From the NCBI GenBank assembly GCA_902796535.1, contig CADBPL010000318.1:1-11814 (forward strand): a stretch of 11,814 bases of DNA, given 5' to 3'. The translations under genes were made by a program, and so were the position numbers. The notes under the pieces are model-generated. The model did no database searches. It worked only from the letters and a program-made list of their open reading frames with translations, and had not been told where the DNA came from. Positions 1 to 5,927 of the stretch are shown piece by piece. The DNA comes from Oscillospiraceae bacterium (GTDB lineage Bacteria; Bacillota; Clostridia; Oscillospirales; Acutalibacteraceae). Every line of letters starts with the position of its first letter. The stretch's first letter is position 1.

Positions 1-88
1 CATATTTCACAAAAATACTCGTTAATACACCAAGTATTGCCTGCGTTTTTTGCTTCATCTGACGAAAAATCCTCTCGCCAATCTGCAT
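1..88 (-). CDS. N-terminal fragment of an unidentified small protein, possibly an Xre-like regulator
   Basis: A minus-strand reading frame opens at the ATG whose first base is 88 and runs off the left edge after about 29 codons. It begins MQIGERIFRQMKQKTQ, which resembles the first helix of many Xre-family DNA-binding proteins (pattern 'IGERI..LMKQK'), but the following residues do not give a convincing helix-turn-helix, so the family is only a guess. A second in-frame ATG lies at 58. The main support for a real gene is the consensus-like promoter at 115-143, which would give a leader of about 20 nt. The ribosome site before the ATG at 88 is weak (CGGGGT). The gene is divergent from the DUF3863-like gene. 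Confidence 0.4.
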   Translation of the reverse strand, partial: MQIGERIFRQMKQKTQAILGVLTSIFVKY

Positions 89-114
89 ACCCCGATTTAA
101 TCAGCGGTTACTTA

Positions 115-143
115 ATTATAGCAAACGATGATTCCGGATTCAA
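115..143 (-). promoter_or_regulatory. Sigma-A promoter for the leftmost minus-strand gene
   Basis: Read on the minus strand: -35 TTGAAT (138-143), a spacer of exactly 17 nt, and -10 TATAAT (115-120), preceded by TG-C so that it forms an extended -10 element. Transcription would start near 108 and run leftward into the frame opening at 88. The match is close to the vegetative consensus. The assignment rests on sequence only. Confidence 0.7.
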
Positions 144-158
144 TAAAAAGTAAATTTT

Positions 159-178
159 TTCCGGAACGGCCGTTTCGG
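159..178. repeat. Near-perfect palindrome upstream of the DUF3863-like gene
   Basis: Positions 161-178 form an 18-bp dyad centred on the perfect 10-mer AACGGCCGTT, with one G-T pair in the outer arms; TTCCGGAA (159-166) overlaps its left side. A related TTCCGG lies at 132-137, inside the minus-strand promoter. It could be an operator between the two divergent genes or a transcript hairpin. No run of T follows it, so a terminator is less likely. No convincing -35/-10 pair was found for the plus-strand gene; TATGAT at 199-204 is the best -10 candidate but has no -35 partner. Confidence 0.4.
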
Positions 179-240
179 GGATGCAATCGCGCCGATTTTA
201 TGATAGGATAGGATAAAAAGCCGAGAAAGAGGAGAAACGA

Positions 241-1776
241 ATGGCCTGGAACATTGCAAACGTCATCAACTTTTTCCGCGGGTGCGAACCGCGGGCGGCA
301 GACGATTCTTTTTTATTTTCCACTGCGGAAAACGAGCTGGCGCTGTGCCGGGAATTCGGCTTTCGCTCCACCGTGCTGCTGCAGTTCGACGCGCTGGAAA
401 AGCCGGAATACCGGGCGCTGTGCCGCAAATACGCAGACGAAATTGAAGTCGGCTTGTGGCTGGAGATCGTGGAGCCGCTGTGCCAACGGGCGGGACTCAC
501 GTGGCGCGGGCGCTACCCGTGGGACTGGAAGATCGACTGCAACATCACGGTCGCCTACACACAGGAGGAACGAAAAAAGCTGGTGGAAGAAGCCTTTGAG
601 GGCTTTCGCGCGTATTTCGGTTATTACCCGAAGGTGGCCGGGTGCTGGATCCTTGACGCGTTCACGCTGGATTACATCCAAAATAAATATGACCTCGACG
701 CCTTTTGCATCTGCCGCGATCAATACGGCACGGACGGCATGACCCTGTGGGGCGGGGTCTACAACGGCGGATACTACCCCTCAAAAAACAATCTCATCAT
801 GCCCGCCGTGCACAAAGAGAATCAGATCGACCTGCCGGTATTCCGCATGCTCGGCCCCGACCCGATTTATCAATACGACGTGGGGCTGGGTTCGCCTGAG
901 GAACGGCAGGGCGTGGTCACGCTCGAGCCGGTCTATGAGTTCGGCGGCGGCAGCGAGCGGTGGGTCGACAACTTCCTGGCCGAAAACTACGGCCGGGAGC
1001 CGCTCAGCCACGCCTATGCGCAGTTTGGGCAGGAAAACTCCTTCGGCTGGAAGAGCATCGGCCAGCCGCTGCGCATGCAGCTGAAAAAGCTGCGCGAAAA
1101 GGTCGACGCGGGCGAGATCGAAGCGCTGACGCTGAGCGAAACCGGAAGGCGGTTTTCGCAAACATATGCCGAAACGCCGGCCAACTCCATCCTCACCCTG
1201 CACGACGGCCGGGACAAAGGGAACCAAAGCCTCTGGTACTGGTCGAAGCATTACCGCGTCAACATTTTCAAAAGCGGAACGGACGAGGTCTGGATCAGAG
1301 ATCTTCAGCTGTATGACGACGGCTTTTGTCAGGAATACCTCAACAGCGTCTGCCGCGCCGACCGCTGCTCGGCCTTCGCCCTGCCCGTTGTGGACGGGTT
1401 CCGCTTTTCGGCGGGCGGCGTGCGCGCCGGGCTGTATCCGACGCGCAGCGGCGAACCCATCAAGGCAAGCCGTTTTGACTGTGAAACGATCGACCCCTCA
1501 AGTCTGCGCCTTGACTGCGGCGCGGTCGTGTTCACGCTGCGCAAAGACCGCCTGATGATCGAGCTGCCTGTCGGCGGCGAACTGGGGTTTGTTTATGCCG
1601 ACGTGCCGGGCCTGCCCTATGGCGAACACAGCGAAAAAGAAATGAAAATGGCGTTCGCCGACTTCACAGGCGAAGCCTATCCTTACACGCTGCGCCTTGA
1701 GCAGGGCCGCTTCAGCAGCAGCGGCCGGCCGGGCGTGAAGGAAGAAAACGGCAGCATCGTGTTTCAACTTGATTGA
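241..1776 (+). CDS. DUF3863-like protein of unknown function, 511 aa, cytoplasmic
   Basis: The start is the ATG behind AGAGGAG with a 6-nt gap. The protein has no signal peptide or membrane helix. The first 210 residues carry conserved-looking blocks: NVINFFRGCEPR (7-18), EVGLWLEIVEPL (69-80), RYPWDWKID (91-99), CWILDAFTLDYI (135-146), YGTDGMTLWGGVYNGGYYPS (162-181) and PVFRMLGPDPIYQYD (199-213). From memory these match hypothetical proteins of Bacteroides and relatives placed in DUF3863/DUF3864, which have a solved structure but no known function. The order of a long acidic/aromatic N-terminal half followed by a beta-rich C-terminus suggests a sugar-active, TIM-barrel-like enzyme; that is inference, and substrate and activity are unknown. 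Candidate acidic residues are E75, D95, D99 and D139. The gene meets the M23 peptidase gene tail-to-tail with 11 nt between the stops and no terminator there. Its last codons are duplicated upstream of pyrC (5799-5831). Confidence 0.75.
   Translation: MAWNIANVINFFRGCEPRAADDSFLFSTAENELALCREFGFRSTVLLQFDALEKPEYRALCRKYADEIEVGLWLEIVEPLCQRAGLTWRGRYPWDWKIDCNITVAYTQEERKKLVEEAFEGFRAYFGYYPKVAGCWILDAFTLDYIQNKYDLDAFCICRDQYGTDGMTLWGGVYNGGYYPSKNNLIMPAVHKENQIDLPVFRMLGPDPIYQYDVGLGSPEERQGVVTLEPVYEFGGGSERWVDNFLAENYGREPLSHAYAQFGQENSFGWKSIGQPLRMQLKKLREKVDAGEIEALTLSETGRRFSQTYAETPANSILTLHDGRDKGNQSLWYWSKHYRVNIFKSGTDEVWIRDLQLYDDGFCQEYLNSVCRADRCSAFALPVVDGFRFSAGGVRAGLYPTRSGEPIKASRFDCETIDPSSLRLDCGAVVFTLRKDRLMIELPVGGELGFVYADVPGLPYGEHSEKEMKMAFADFTGEAYPYTLRLEQGRFSSSGRPGVKEENGSIVFQLD
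1729..1761 (+). repeat. 33-bp direct repeat, copy 1 (3' end of the DUF3863-like gene)
   Basis: This stretch encodes PGVKEENGSIV, close to the C-terminus of the DUF3863-like protein. It matches 5799-5831 at 32 of 33 positions and in the same orientation; the difference is C at 1755 versus A at 5825 (Ser to Arg). The copies start 4070 bp apart and bracket the peptidase and two-component genes. Confidence 0.9.
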
Positions 1777-1787
1777 ACGAAAAGGGG

Positions 1788-3038
1788 TCACGCGTCGGGC
1801 ATCGTAATAAAATTCATCGGATCCACCGTCACCCCGTTTTCGCGCACCTCAAAATGCAGGTGAGGGCCGGTCGCATTGCCGGTTGCACCAACCGCCGCGA
1901 TCGTCTGCCCCCTTGTCACCGTGTCGCCCGCTTTCACATAAAGCTCGGAGCAATGCGCGTAAAGCGTAACGTAGGTTTCATTGTGTGAAATCATGACGCA
2001 GTTGCCGTAGGTGCTTTTGTTTTCGGCCAGAATGACCGTGCCGGATTCGGCGGCAAGAACGGGCTTGCCGTTGATCCCGGCAGCGGAGATATCGACGCCC
2101 GAATGGAATTGCTGCGCACCGGTCACCGGGTTGGTTCGGTAACCGTAGGGAGAAGAAATATAGCCCCTGACGGTGAGCGGCCACGCAAAGCCGGAAAGCT
2201 GCGCCGTTTCATATCGATCGATCGTGCCGCCGGTCAATTGCAAAATGCTGTTTAATTCAGCCGGATCCGTCCGCAGTGTGCCGATGTGACCGGCCGCCAT
2301 TTCAATATGAGAGTTTTTTCGGGAAACCACTTCGGCAGCATCCGCATGATACCCCTCCGGCATTTTCAGAACGCCCTCGTTGAAAACCGAGCTGCAGGAC
2401 GCGTCAAGAAGCTCGAGCGAACCGCTCCCCTCGTTTCGGATGGAAAAGCTGCCGGGTTCGGCCGCCGTAACACAGGTTCCGCCCGCCAGAACCGTGTGCC
2501 CTCTGTTGACGATACAGCCGCCTTTTACGCTGTTCAACTGCGCGTTGAAGAGCAAAAAACTGCCGGTCACGAGAAAGATCGGATCGCGGCTGTTTGCGTC
2601 TTTTTTTGAAACAGAGTGACCGCCTGCGTCGAGTTTAAAAGCAATGGGAGCGGTCACTTTAATGGGTTCGCTCACCTGAATATCCTTCGTCAGCTGCCAT
2701 TTTTGTCCGCCCATCCGTGCGACAACGGCGAGCTTTCGTTCGCTTGCGATCGAATAATCCTGCAAAACGAGCGCTTGAATCATCACATATACGACCGATT
2801 CCACCAGAAAGACGCCGAGATCGATCAGCTGATTTACATCCACCACCTTCGGCACAAGGGAAGACGCGACGCCCCACAAGGCCCGAACCAAATTCTCAAC
2901 AACCTGAGTGTTCACCGATTCTTCCGCCGCAGCGGCCGGCATTTCTGCCTGCGCATCTGCCGCCAAAGCGGGACCCGCCGCCACGCCGAACGCCATGAGC
3001 AGCGCCAAAAACAGAGATATGATTTTCTTACCTGTCAT
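1788..3038 (-). CDS. Secreted M23 (LytM-type) zinc metallopeptidase, 416 aa
   Basis: The start is the ATG at 3038 behind GGAAAGGAAG (3047-3056), 8 nt away. An in-frame extension to 3248 is open but would bury the signal peptide. Residues 1-27 are a classic signal peptide (KK, a hydrophobic core, ALA-A cleavage site). A hydrophobic stretch lies at about 64-95. Residues 130-285 are Gly/Asn-rich, with repeated short beta-strand and turn patterns (FKLDAGGHSV, GGCIVNRGHTVLAGG, IRNEGSGSLELL, LQLTGGTI), suggesting a right-handed beta-helix. The C-terminal domain (about 286-411) is a complete peptidase M23: Zn ligands H312 and D316 (HSGVD), YAH at 360-362, and H393/H395 (HLH). Such enzymes cut peptidoglycan cross-bridges or stem peptides outside the cell. 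The gene follows a sensor kinase gene on the same strand, 206 bp away. The catalytic call is firm; the beta-helix call is inference. Confidence 0.92.
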   Translation of the reverse strand: MTGKKIISLFLALLMAFGVAAGPALAADAQAEMPAAAAEESVNTQVVENLVRALWGVASSLVPKVVDVNQLIDLGVFLVESVVYVMIQALVLQDYSIASERKLAVVARMGGQKWQLTKDIQVSEPIKVTAPIAFKLDAGGHSVSKKDANSRDPIFLVTGSFLLFNAQLNSVKGGCIVNRGHTVLAGGTCVTAAEPGSFSIRNEGSGSLELLDASCSSVFNEGVLKMPEGYHADAAEVVSRKNSHIEMAAGHIGTLRTDPAELNSILQLTGGTIDRYETAQLSGFAWPLTVRGYISSPYGYRTNPVTGAQQFHSGVDISAAGINGKPVLAAESGTVILAENKSTYGNCVMISHNETYVTLYAHCSELYVKAGDTVTRGQTIAAVGATGNATGPHLHFEVRENGVTVDPMNFITMPDA

Positions 3039-3071
3039 CACAATAACTTCCTTTCCTGTTGTATTGCCTTC

Positions 3072-3077
3072 ATTGTA
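3072..3077 (-). promoter_or_regulatory. Possible -10 element for the M23 peptidase gene
   Basis: Read on the minus strand, TACAAT at 3072-3077 would place a start near 3065, giving a leader of about 27 nt. There is no good -35 at the right distance, which would fit a promoter needing an activator bound at the repeats between 3099 and 3145. A competing arrangement with -35 TTGACG (3117-3122) lacks a good -10. Confidence 0.35.
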
Positions 3078-3098
3078 AGTCCGGGGCTGCAAAAATGC

Positions 3099-3145
3099 TG
3101 TTATTCCGCACAAAACGTCAAAATAACGGAATGAGTTGTTATTTT
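3099..3145. promoter_or_regulatory. Inverted repeat and GTTATT half-sites upstream of the M23 gene
   Basis: AAAATAAC (3120-3127) and GTTATTTT (3138-3145) form a perfect 8-bp inverted repeat around a 10-nt centre. A third related half-site, TGTTATTCCG, lies at about 3099-3108, and its ATTCCG is mirrored by CGGAAT inside the centre (3127-3132). Relative to a start near 3065 the sites fall at roughly -35, -55 and -75, the region where activators commonly bind. A LytTR-family regulator is encoded just upstream, but recognition by it is inference. On RNA the repeat would be a weak AT stem. Confidence 0.4.
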
Positions 3146-3182
3146 TGCTCCCAAATGATGGAAAATGACGCCAAAGCAGAAC

Positions 3183-3229
3183 AAAAAGAGTCCAGCAGAC
3201 GGAACACCTGTCGACCGAACTCTCTTTTT
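3183..3229 (-). terminator. Imperfect hairpin after the kinase gene, possible terminator
   Basis: On the minus strand AAAAAGAG (3222-3229) pairs with CTCTTTTT (3183-3190), with three more pairs beyond a 2-nt bulge, and the second arm ends in a run of T. It lies 15 nt after the kinase stop. The loop is long (over 20 nt) and the stem AT-rich, so it may only reduce read-through into the peptidase gene. Confidence 0.4.
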
Positions 3230-3244
3230 CGTTTCGGGCAGAGA

Positions 3245-4813
3245 TCACTTGAATCTCAAATTCACTTCTGCAATAAACCGGTTCCCTTCCTGCCGGGTGG
3301 AAAACGATCCGTCATATTCCTTTTTCCCCACAGTGCTTTCCACGCTTGACATACCGTATCCGTGAAAAGCCTTGTTCTTTTTGCTTGTTTCAAATCTTCC
3401 CCGCTTCTGTTGCATTTTTTGCTCAAACGGATTGGAAAAGGAAAGATAGACCCTGTCTTCATGGATCTTGGACGAGATCACGATCTCGCGCTTTTCCGAC
3501 ACCTTTTTGCAGGCCTCGATCGCGTTTTCGATGAGGTTGTGGAATATGGTCGTGATGTCGATTCTTTTAATTCCCTCATTGGGGAACACGCCGTTAAATA
3601 CAATATCGATATTGTTTTGCTGCGCAAGCTTTTTCTTGCTGAACAAAAAGTCGTCCAGAAAGGCGTTGCCGGTTGAAAACTCGCCTTTGGATTGGATCAG
3701 CTTTTCGTCCAGCTCCTGAATGTACTGCGATATTTCCTCTGCGCCGGCTTTTTTCGCCATGGAATCCAGCGCTCTGAAATGACCCGGCAGATCATGCAGA
3801 TATTTTCTTTCCGCCTTGATCTGCGCTTCCGAGTAGGAATACTGCTTCACTTCCTCTTTTCGTTTGACTTCAAAGAATTCTTCCTGAAGCTCCCCGCGCG
3901 TGAGGGAATAGGTTCGCTTCGGAACACAGAGAAGCCCGACCGCGAGAAAAATGAATATCAGCACCTCAAAGGAATAAAGCAGCAGCGTTTTGTTGTTGGC
4001 GGAAATCACCCCGTAGAGGCAGTTGTACGCAACGATCAAAACTGTATAAATCAGAACCAAACCGATCACAGACCAAACGTGCGGCCTCACATGAACATCC
4101 TTTGTCCAGAAGGCTTCATAGCGCTGCCTGGTAACCAGGATATAGCCGATAATCATAATGATCATAAAGCAGCCGTAAATAAAGCCGTTATATCCACACA
4201 GCCTCACCTCTTCTAACGTTTGGTGAAGAAAATTGCTGAATATCCATTTATTAACAAAATTCTTATAAGGATTATTAAAGAGTTGTCTGGTCAGGAAACC
4301 CAGGCTCTGAATAATGATCATCGGCGCAATATGCCTTGCCTGAAAAAACTTCATCAGAATAAAAGCGCCGACGCTGATGCTGCCAAGGCTGATGAAGGTT
4401 GTAATAACATTGATCCCTATAGCATACTTCTGATATTCAAAGCCGTCAAAACCGCTCCCGCTGAGCAGAGTGGTCAAAGCGGAGAAAGTCAATCTGTCAA
4501 AAAAATCCTTATTTCTGAATACGTCTAACACCTCTTCTTCCGGCAAATGATTGATTCCCTGAAGAAAGATGGATTGGTATGAGGAGGTGCTGCTGACCGC
4601 CGTCGAGGCAAAATGAGCCATGATTCTGGCTGAAGAAGCTCCGAGGAACAAAACAGAAATTGCACCGGCGATTCTTTTCTTATCAAACTCAGGCGGTTTA
4701 TCTCTTAAATAGGACAGGAACAACACACAGGTAACGCACAGCACGGCAAAGCCGATCGTGTCGTCAAAGATCGTTTCCCACAGGTCGAAGTTCATGAGTA
4801 ATCGAAAATTCAT
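3245..4813 (-). CDS. AgrC-like GHKL-type sensor histidine kinase, 522 aa
   Basis: The chosen start is the ATG at 4813 (MNFRLLMNFD), preceded by GAGGGGGG; the open frame reaches 4879 but that overlaps the response regulator gene. Hydrophobic helices lie at about 18-36, 48-66, 131-155, 162-178, 209-227, 246-268 and 277-297, giving a six- or seven-pass membrane sensor with an outside loop at about 70-130. A linker at 310-340 leads to a HPK10-type H-box, KYLHDLPGHF, with H340 the likely phosphorylated histidine. The ATPase domain has the N-box FHNLIENAIEA (424-434, N426/N430) and the G-box HGYGMSS (484-490), as in AgrC-type kinases. It would phosphorylate the LytTR regulator encoded 19 nt upstream in the same operon. 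No agrB/agrD-like genes are adjacent, so the signal is unknown. The secreted M23 peptidase downstream makes cell-wall or surface control plausible. Confidence 0.9.
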   Translation of the reverse strand: MNFRLLMNFDLWETIFDDTIGFAVLCVTCVLFLSYLRDKPPEFDKKRIAGAISVLFLGASSARIMAHFASTAVSSTSSYQSIFLQGINHLPEEEVLDVFRNKDFFDRLTFSALTTLLSGSGFDGFEYQKYAIGINVITTFISLGSISVGAFILMKFFQARHIAPMIIIQSLGFLTRQLFNNPYKNFVNKWIFSNFLHQTLEEVRLCGYNGFIYGCFMIIMIIGYILVTRQRYEAFWTKDVHVRPHVWSVIGLVLIYTVLIVAYNCLYGVISANNKTLLLYSFEVLIFIFLAVGLLCVPKRTYSLTRGELQEEFFEVKRKEEVKQYSYSEAQIKAERKYLHDLPGHFRALDSMAKKAGAEEISQYIQELDEKLIQSKGEFSTGNAFLDDFLFSKKKLAQQNNIDIVFNGVFPNEGIKRIDITTIFHNLIENAIEACKKVSEKREIVISSKIHEDRVYLSFSNPFEQKMQQKRGRFETSKKNKAFHGYGMSSVESTVGKKEYDGSFSTRQEGNRFIAEVNLRFK

Positions 4814-4832
4814 CTTCTCTGCCCCCCTCTTC

Positions 4833-5543
4833 TTACTTGAATCGTTTGATGTACTGCTCATGCTTCTGAACAAACTCATTGACCAGGTCTCTGCTTATGG
4901 GGATTTTTCTGCCGTCTCTCATGGTAATGAGTCGGTCGCGGATGCTGTAGTTTTTGATTTGCTCAAAATTGATGATATAAGACCGGTGCACCTTGAGGAA
5001 CAGCTGGCCGGGCAGCATGTCATAGATGTCTTTCATCAGGTGATTGTATGCGACCGTTCCGCTTTTTGTGGTAACAAGCGAGCTTTTCCCCTGCGCTTCA
5101 ATGCAGATAATATCGTTTGTGTAAATAATATCCTCCTGCGTCTCTCTCTTGAGGGAAATATGCCTTGCGTAAACCGTCGGCAGCATCAGGCTGTTCAGCG
5201 CCTCATACAAATCCTCCGTTTTAACGGGTTTGTGAAGGAATCGGTGGGTATTGACTTTAAAGGCCTCCTGAACAAAATGCATATACGCCGTCAGAAAAAC
5301 GATGTAGGATTCAACGTGTTTTTCTTTTCGCAGCTTTTCGGCCAGCTCCATGCCGTCCATTTCATCCATCTGATAATCAAGAATATACATATCAAATATC
5401 TGTTCAGACCGAAGCAGGGATCTGCCCGATGGAAAAGCCCTGGTGTGAATATCGTAATCGTATTTGATCGCGTATTCTTCGATCAGCCGACTGACAAGCT
5501 CGTTTTCCGCTTTATCATCATCACAGATTGCAATCCACTTCAT
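4833..5543 (-). CDS. LytTR-family response regulator, 236 aa
   Basis: Residues 1-118 are a receiver domain: the acidic pocket is D8-D10 (AICDDD), the phospho-acceptor D56 (YILDYQM), with T85 (FLTAY) and K105 (LHKPV). Residues about 128-233 are a LytTR DNA-binding domain: EDIIYTNDIICIEAQGK, LFLKVHRSYIINFEQI and the tail RKIPISRDLVNEF are typical. It therefore belongs with AgrA/LytR/VirR-type activators. The start at 5543 (MKWIAICDDD) fits the family, but its ribosome site is weak (AGCGG, 4 nt away). In-frame alternatives are ATG at 5564 and a TTG at about 5606 that has GGAG 6 nt before it, which would add about 21 residues. It is first in the operon with the kinase. Confidence 0.92.
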   Translation of the reverse strand: MKWIAICDDDKAENELVSRLIEEYAIKYDYDIHTRAFPSGRSLLRSEQIFDMYILDYQMDEMDGMELAEKLRKEKHVESYIVFLTAYMHFVQEAFKVNTHRFLHKPVKTEDLYEALNSLMLPTVYARHISLKRETQEDIIYTNDIICIEAQGKSSLVTTKSGTVAYNHLMKDIYDMLPGQLFLKVHRSYIINFEQIKNYSIRDRLITMRDGRKIPISRDLVNEFVQKHEQYIKRFK

Positions 5544-5566
5544 AACCGCTGCGCAATTTTTCATTC

Positions 5567-5601
5567 GCAAAAAGACGAGAGGAAACACCTCCTCTTTTTG
5601 C
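5567..5601 (-). promoter_or_regulatory. Leader hairpin that hides a strong Shine-Dalgarno sequence
   Basis: On the minus-strand transcript AGAGGA (5590-5595) pairs with TCCTCT (5578-5583) around a 6-nt loop, and outer arms GCAAAA/TTTTGC (5596-5601 with 5567-5572) extend it to 12 bp across a 5-nt bulge. The only strong AGGAGG in the leader (5588-5593) lies within the stem and loop. No start codon sits at normal distance after it. The structure could restrain translation of the regulator. It lacks a T-run, so a terminator is unlikely. Confidence 0.45.
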
Positions 5602-5672
5602 CTCAATTGCTTCTCCTTTTTCTTTTTAGGCACAGTCCGCACGCCGCAATTGTCTTGACCTCTTTTGGAAAA

Positions 5673-5701
5673 ATAATAACAAATCGTTACAAATTTTTCA
5701 A
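5673..5701 (-). promoter_or_regulatory. Sigma-A promoter of the kinase/regulator operon
   Basis: Read on the minus strand: -35 TTGAAA (5696-5701), a 17-nt spacer, -10 TATTAT (5673-5678). The start would be near 5666, giving a leader of about 120 nt before the start at 5543. Within the spacer ATTTGT occurs twice, 10 bp apart, a helical-phase repeat that might be an operator; this is speculative. The promoter is divergent from the pyr promoter. Confidence 0.75.
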
Positions 5702-5756
5702 GCTTTTTTTAAAATCTGCTGGTTTTTTGTGGAAAAACTATTGAATTTGACGATAG

Positions 5757-5846
5757 ACGGACACAAAAAAAGAAAAGCGCGCCCTGAAACGGCATCCTCC
5801 GGGCGTGAAGGAAGAAAACGGCAGAATCGTGCTTGCGCCGGCATAA
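5757..5846 (+). pseudogene. Fossil 3' end resembling the DUF3863-like gene
   Basis: The frame is open from just after a TAG (5754-5756) to a TAA at 5844-5846. Its middle reads PPGVKEENGRIVLAPA, and the part PGVKEENG-IV equals the C-terminus of the DUF3863-like protein in the same frame. Upstream codons show no clear similarity and there is no start codon with a ribosome site, so this is not a working gene. It is either the remaining tail of a duplicated copy or a junction left by insertion of the block between the repeats. Confidence 0.5.
5799..5831 (+). repeat. 33-bp direct repeat, copy 2 (upstream of the pyr operon)
   Basis: This copy is identical to 1729-1761 except at 5825 (A instead of C). 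It lies about 42 bp before the pyr -35 element. No other long similarity is seen immediately left or right of the match. Confidence 0.9.
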
Positions 5847-5850
5847 GCAC
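5829..5850. repeat. Hairpin-forming sequence at the end of the fossil frame
   Basis: GTGCTT (5829-5834) and AAGCAC (5845-5850) form a perfect 6-bp stem around a 10-nt loop containing the palindrome GCCGGC. It overlaps the fossil stop codon. No T-run follows, so termination is doubtful; it could be what remains of the terminator of the lost gene. Confidence 0.35.
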
Positions 5851-5872
5851 AGCTGCGGCATCGCCCGGAACC

Positions 5873-5901
5873 TTGACACCCCGGCGGCGTTTTGCTATAA
5901 T
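5873..5901 (+). promoter_or_regulatory. Consensus sigma-A promoter of the pyr operon
   Basis: The -35 TTGACA (5873-5878), a 17-nt spacer and -10 TATAAT (5896-5901) are both perfect, and TG at 5893-5894 makes an extended -10. The start would fall in the A-rich stretch near 5907, leaving about 20 nt before the pyrC ATG. That is too short for a PyrR-bound attenuator. A run of seven A followed by T (5904-5911) lies at the expected start, where slippage of polymerase could in principle respond to UTP; this is inference. Confidence 0.85.
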
Positions 5902-5927
5902 ATAAAAAAATCGGAATGGAGCAAAAA

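Noticed and set aside
3039..3248. Extending the M23 peptidase start to 3248
   Set aside because: The extension overlaps the kinase stop, lacks a ribosome site, would put 70 residues ahead of a clear signal peptide, and covers the repeat-rich promoter region.
3245..5543. Complete agr quorum-sensing locus
   Set aside because: Kinase and regulator are AgrC/AgrA-like, but no AgrB-like membrane protease or small AgrD-like peptide frame was found on either side.
4758..5744. A 328-codon plus-strand open frame opposite the regulator and kinase genes
   Set aside because: It lies entirely antisense to two genes with complete domain signatures, its translation shows no recognisable domain or sensible composition, and it has no good ribosome site.
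1729..5831. Classical integrative element or insertion sequence between the direct repeats
   Set aside because: No integrase, transposase or terminal inverted repeats are visible; the repeat alone does not prove a mobile element, so it is reported only as a finding.
5544..5927. PyrR attenuator or pyrimidine riboswitch between the regulator and pyrC
   Set aside because: The consensus pyr promoter ends only about 27 nt before the pyrC ATG, so any element here is upstream of transcription; no antiterminator/terminator pair was found after it.
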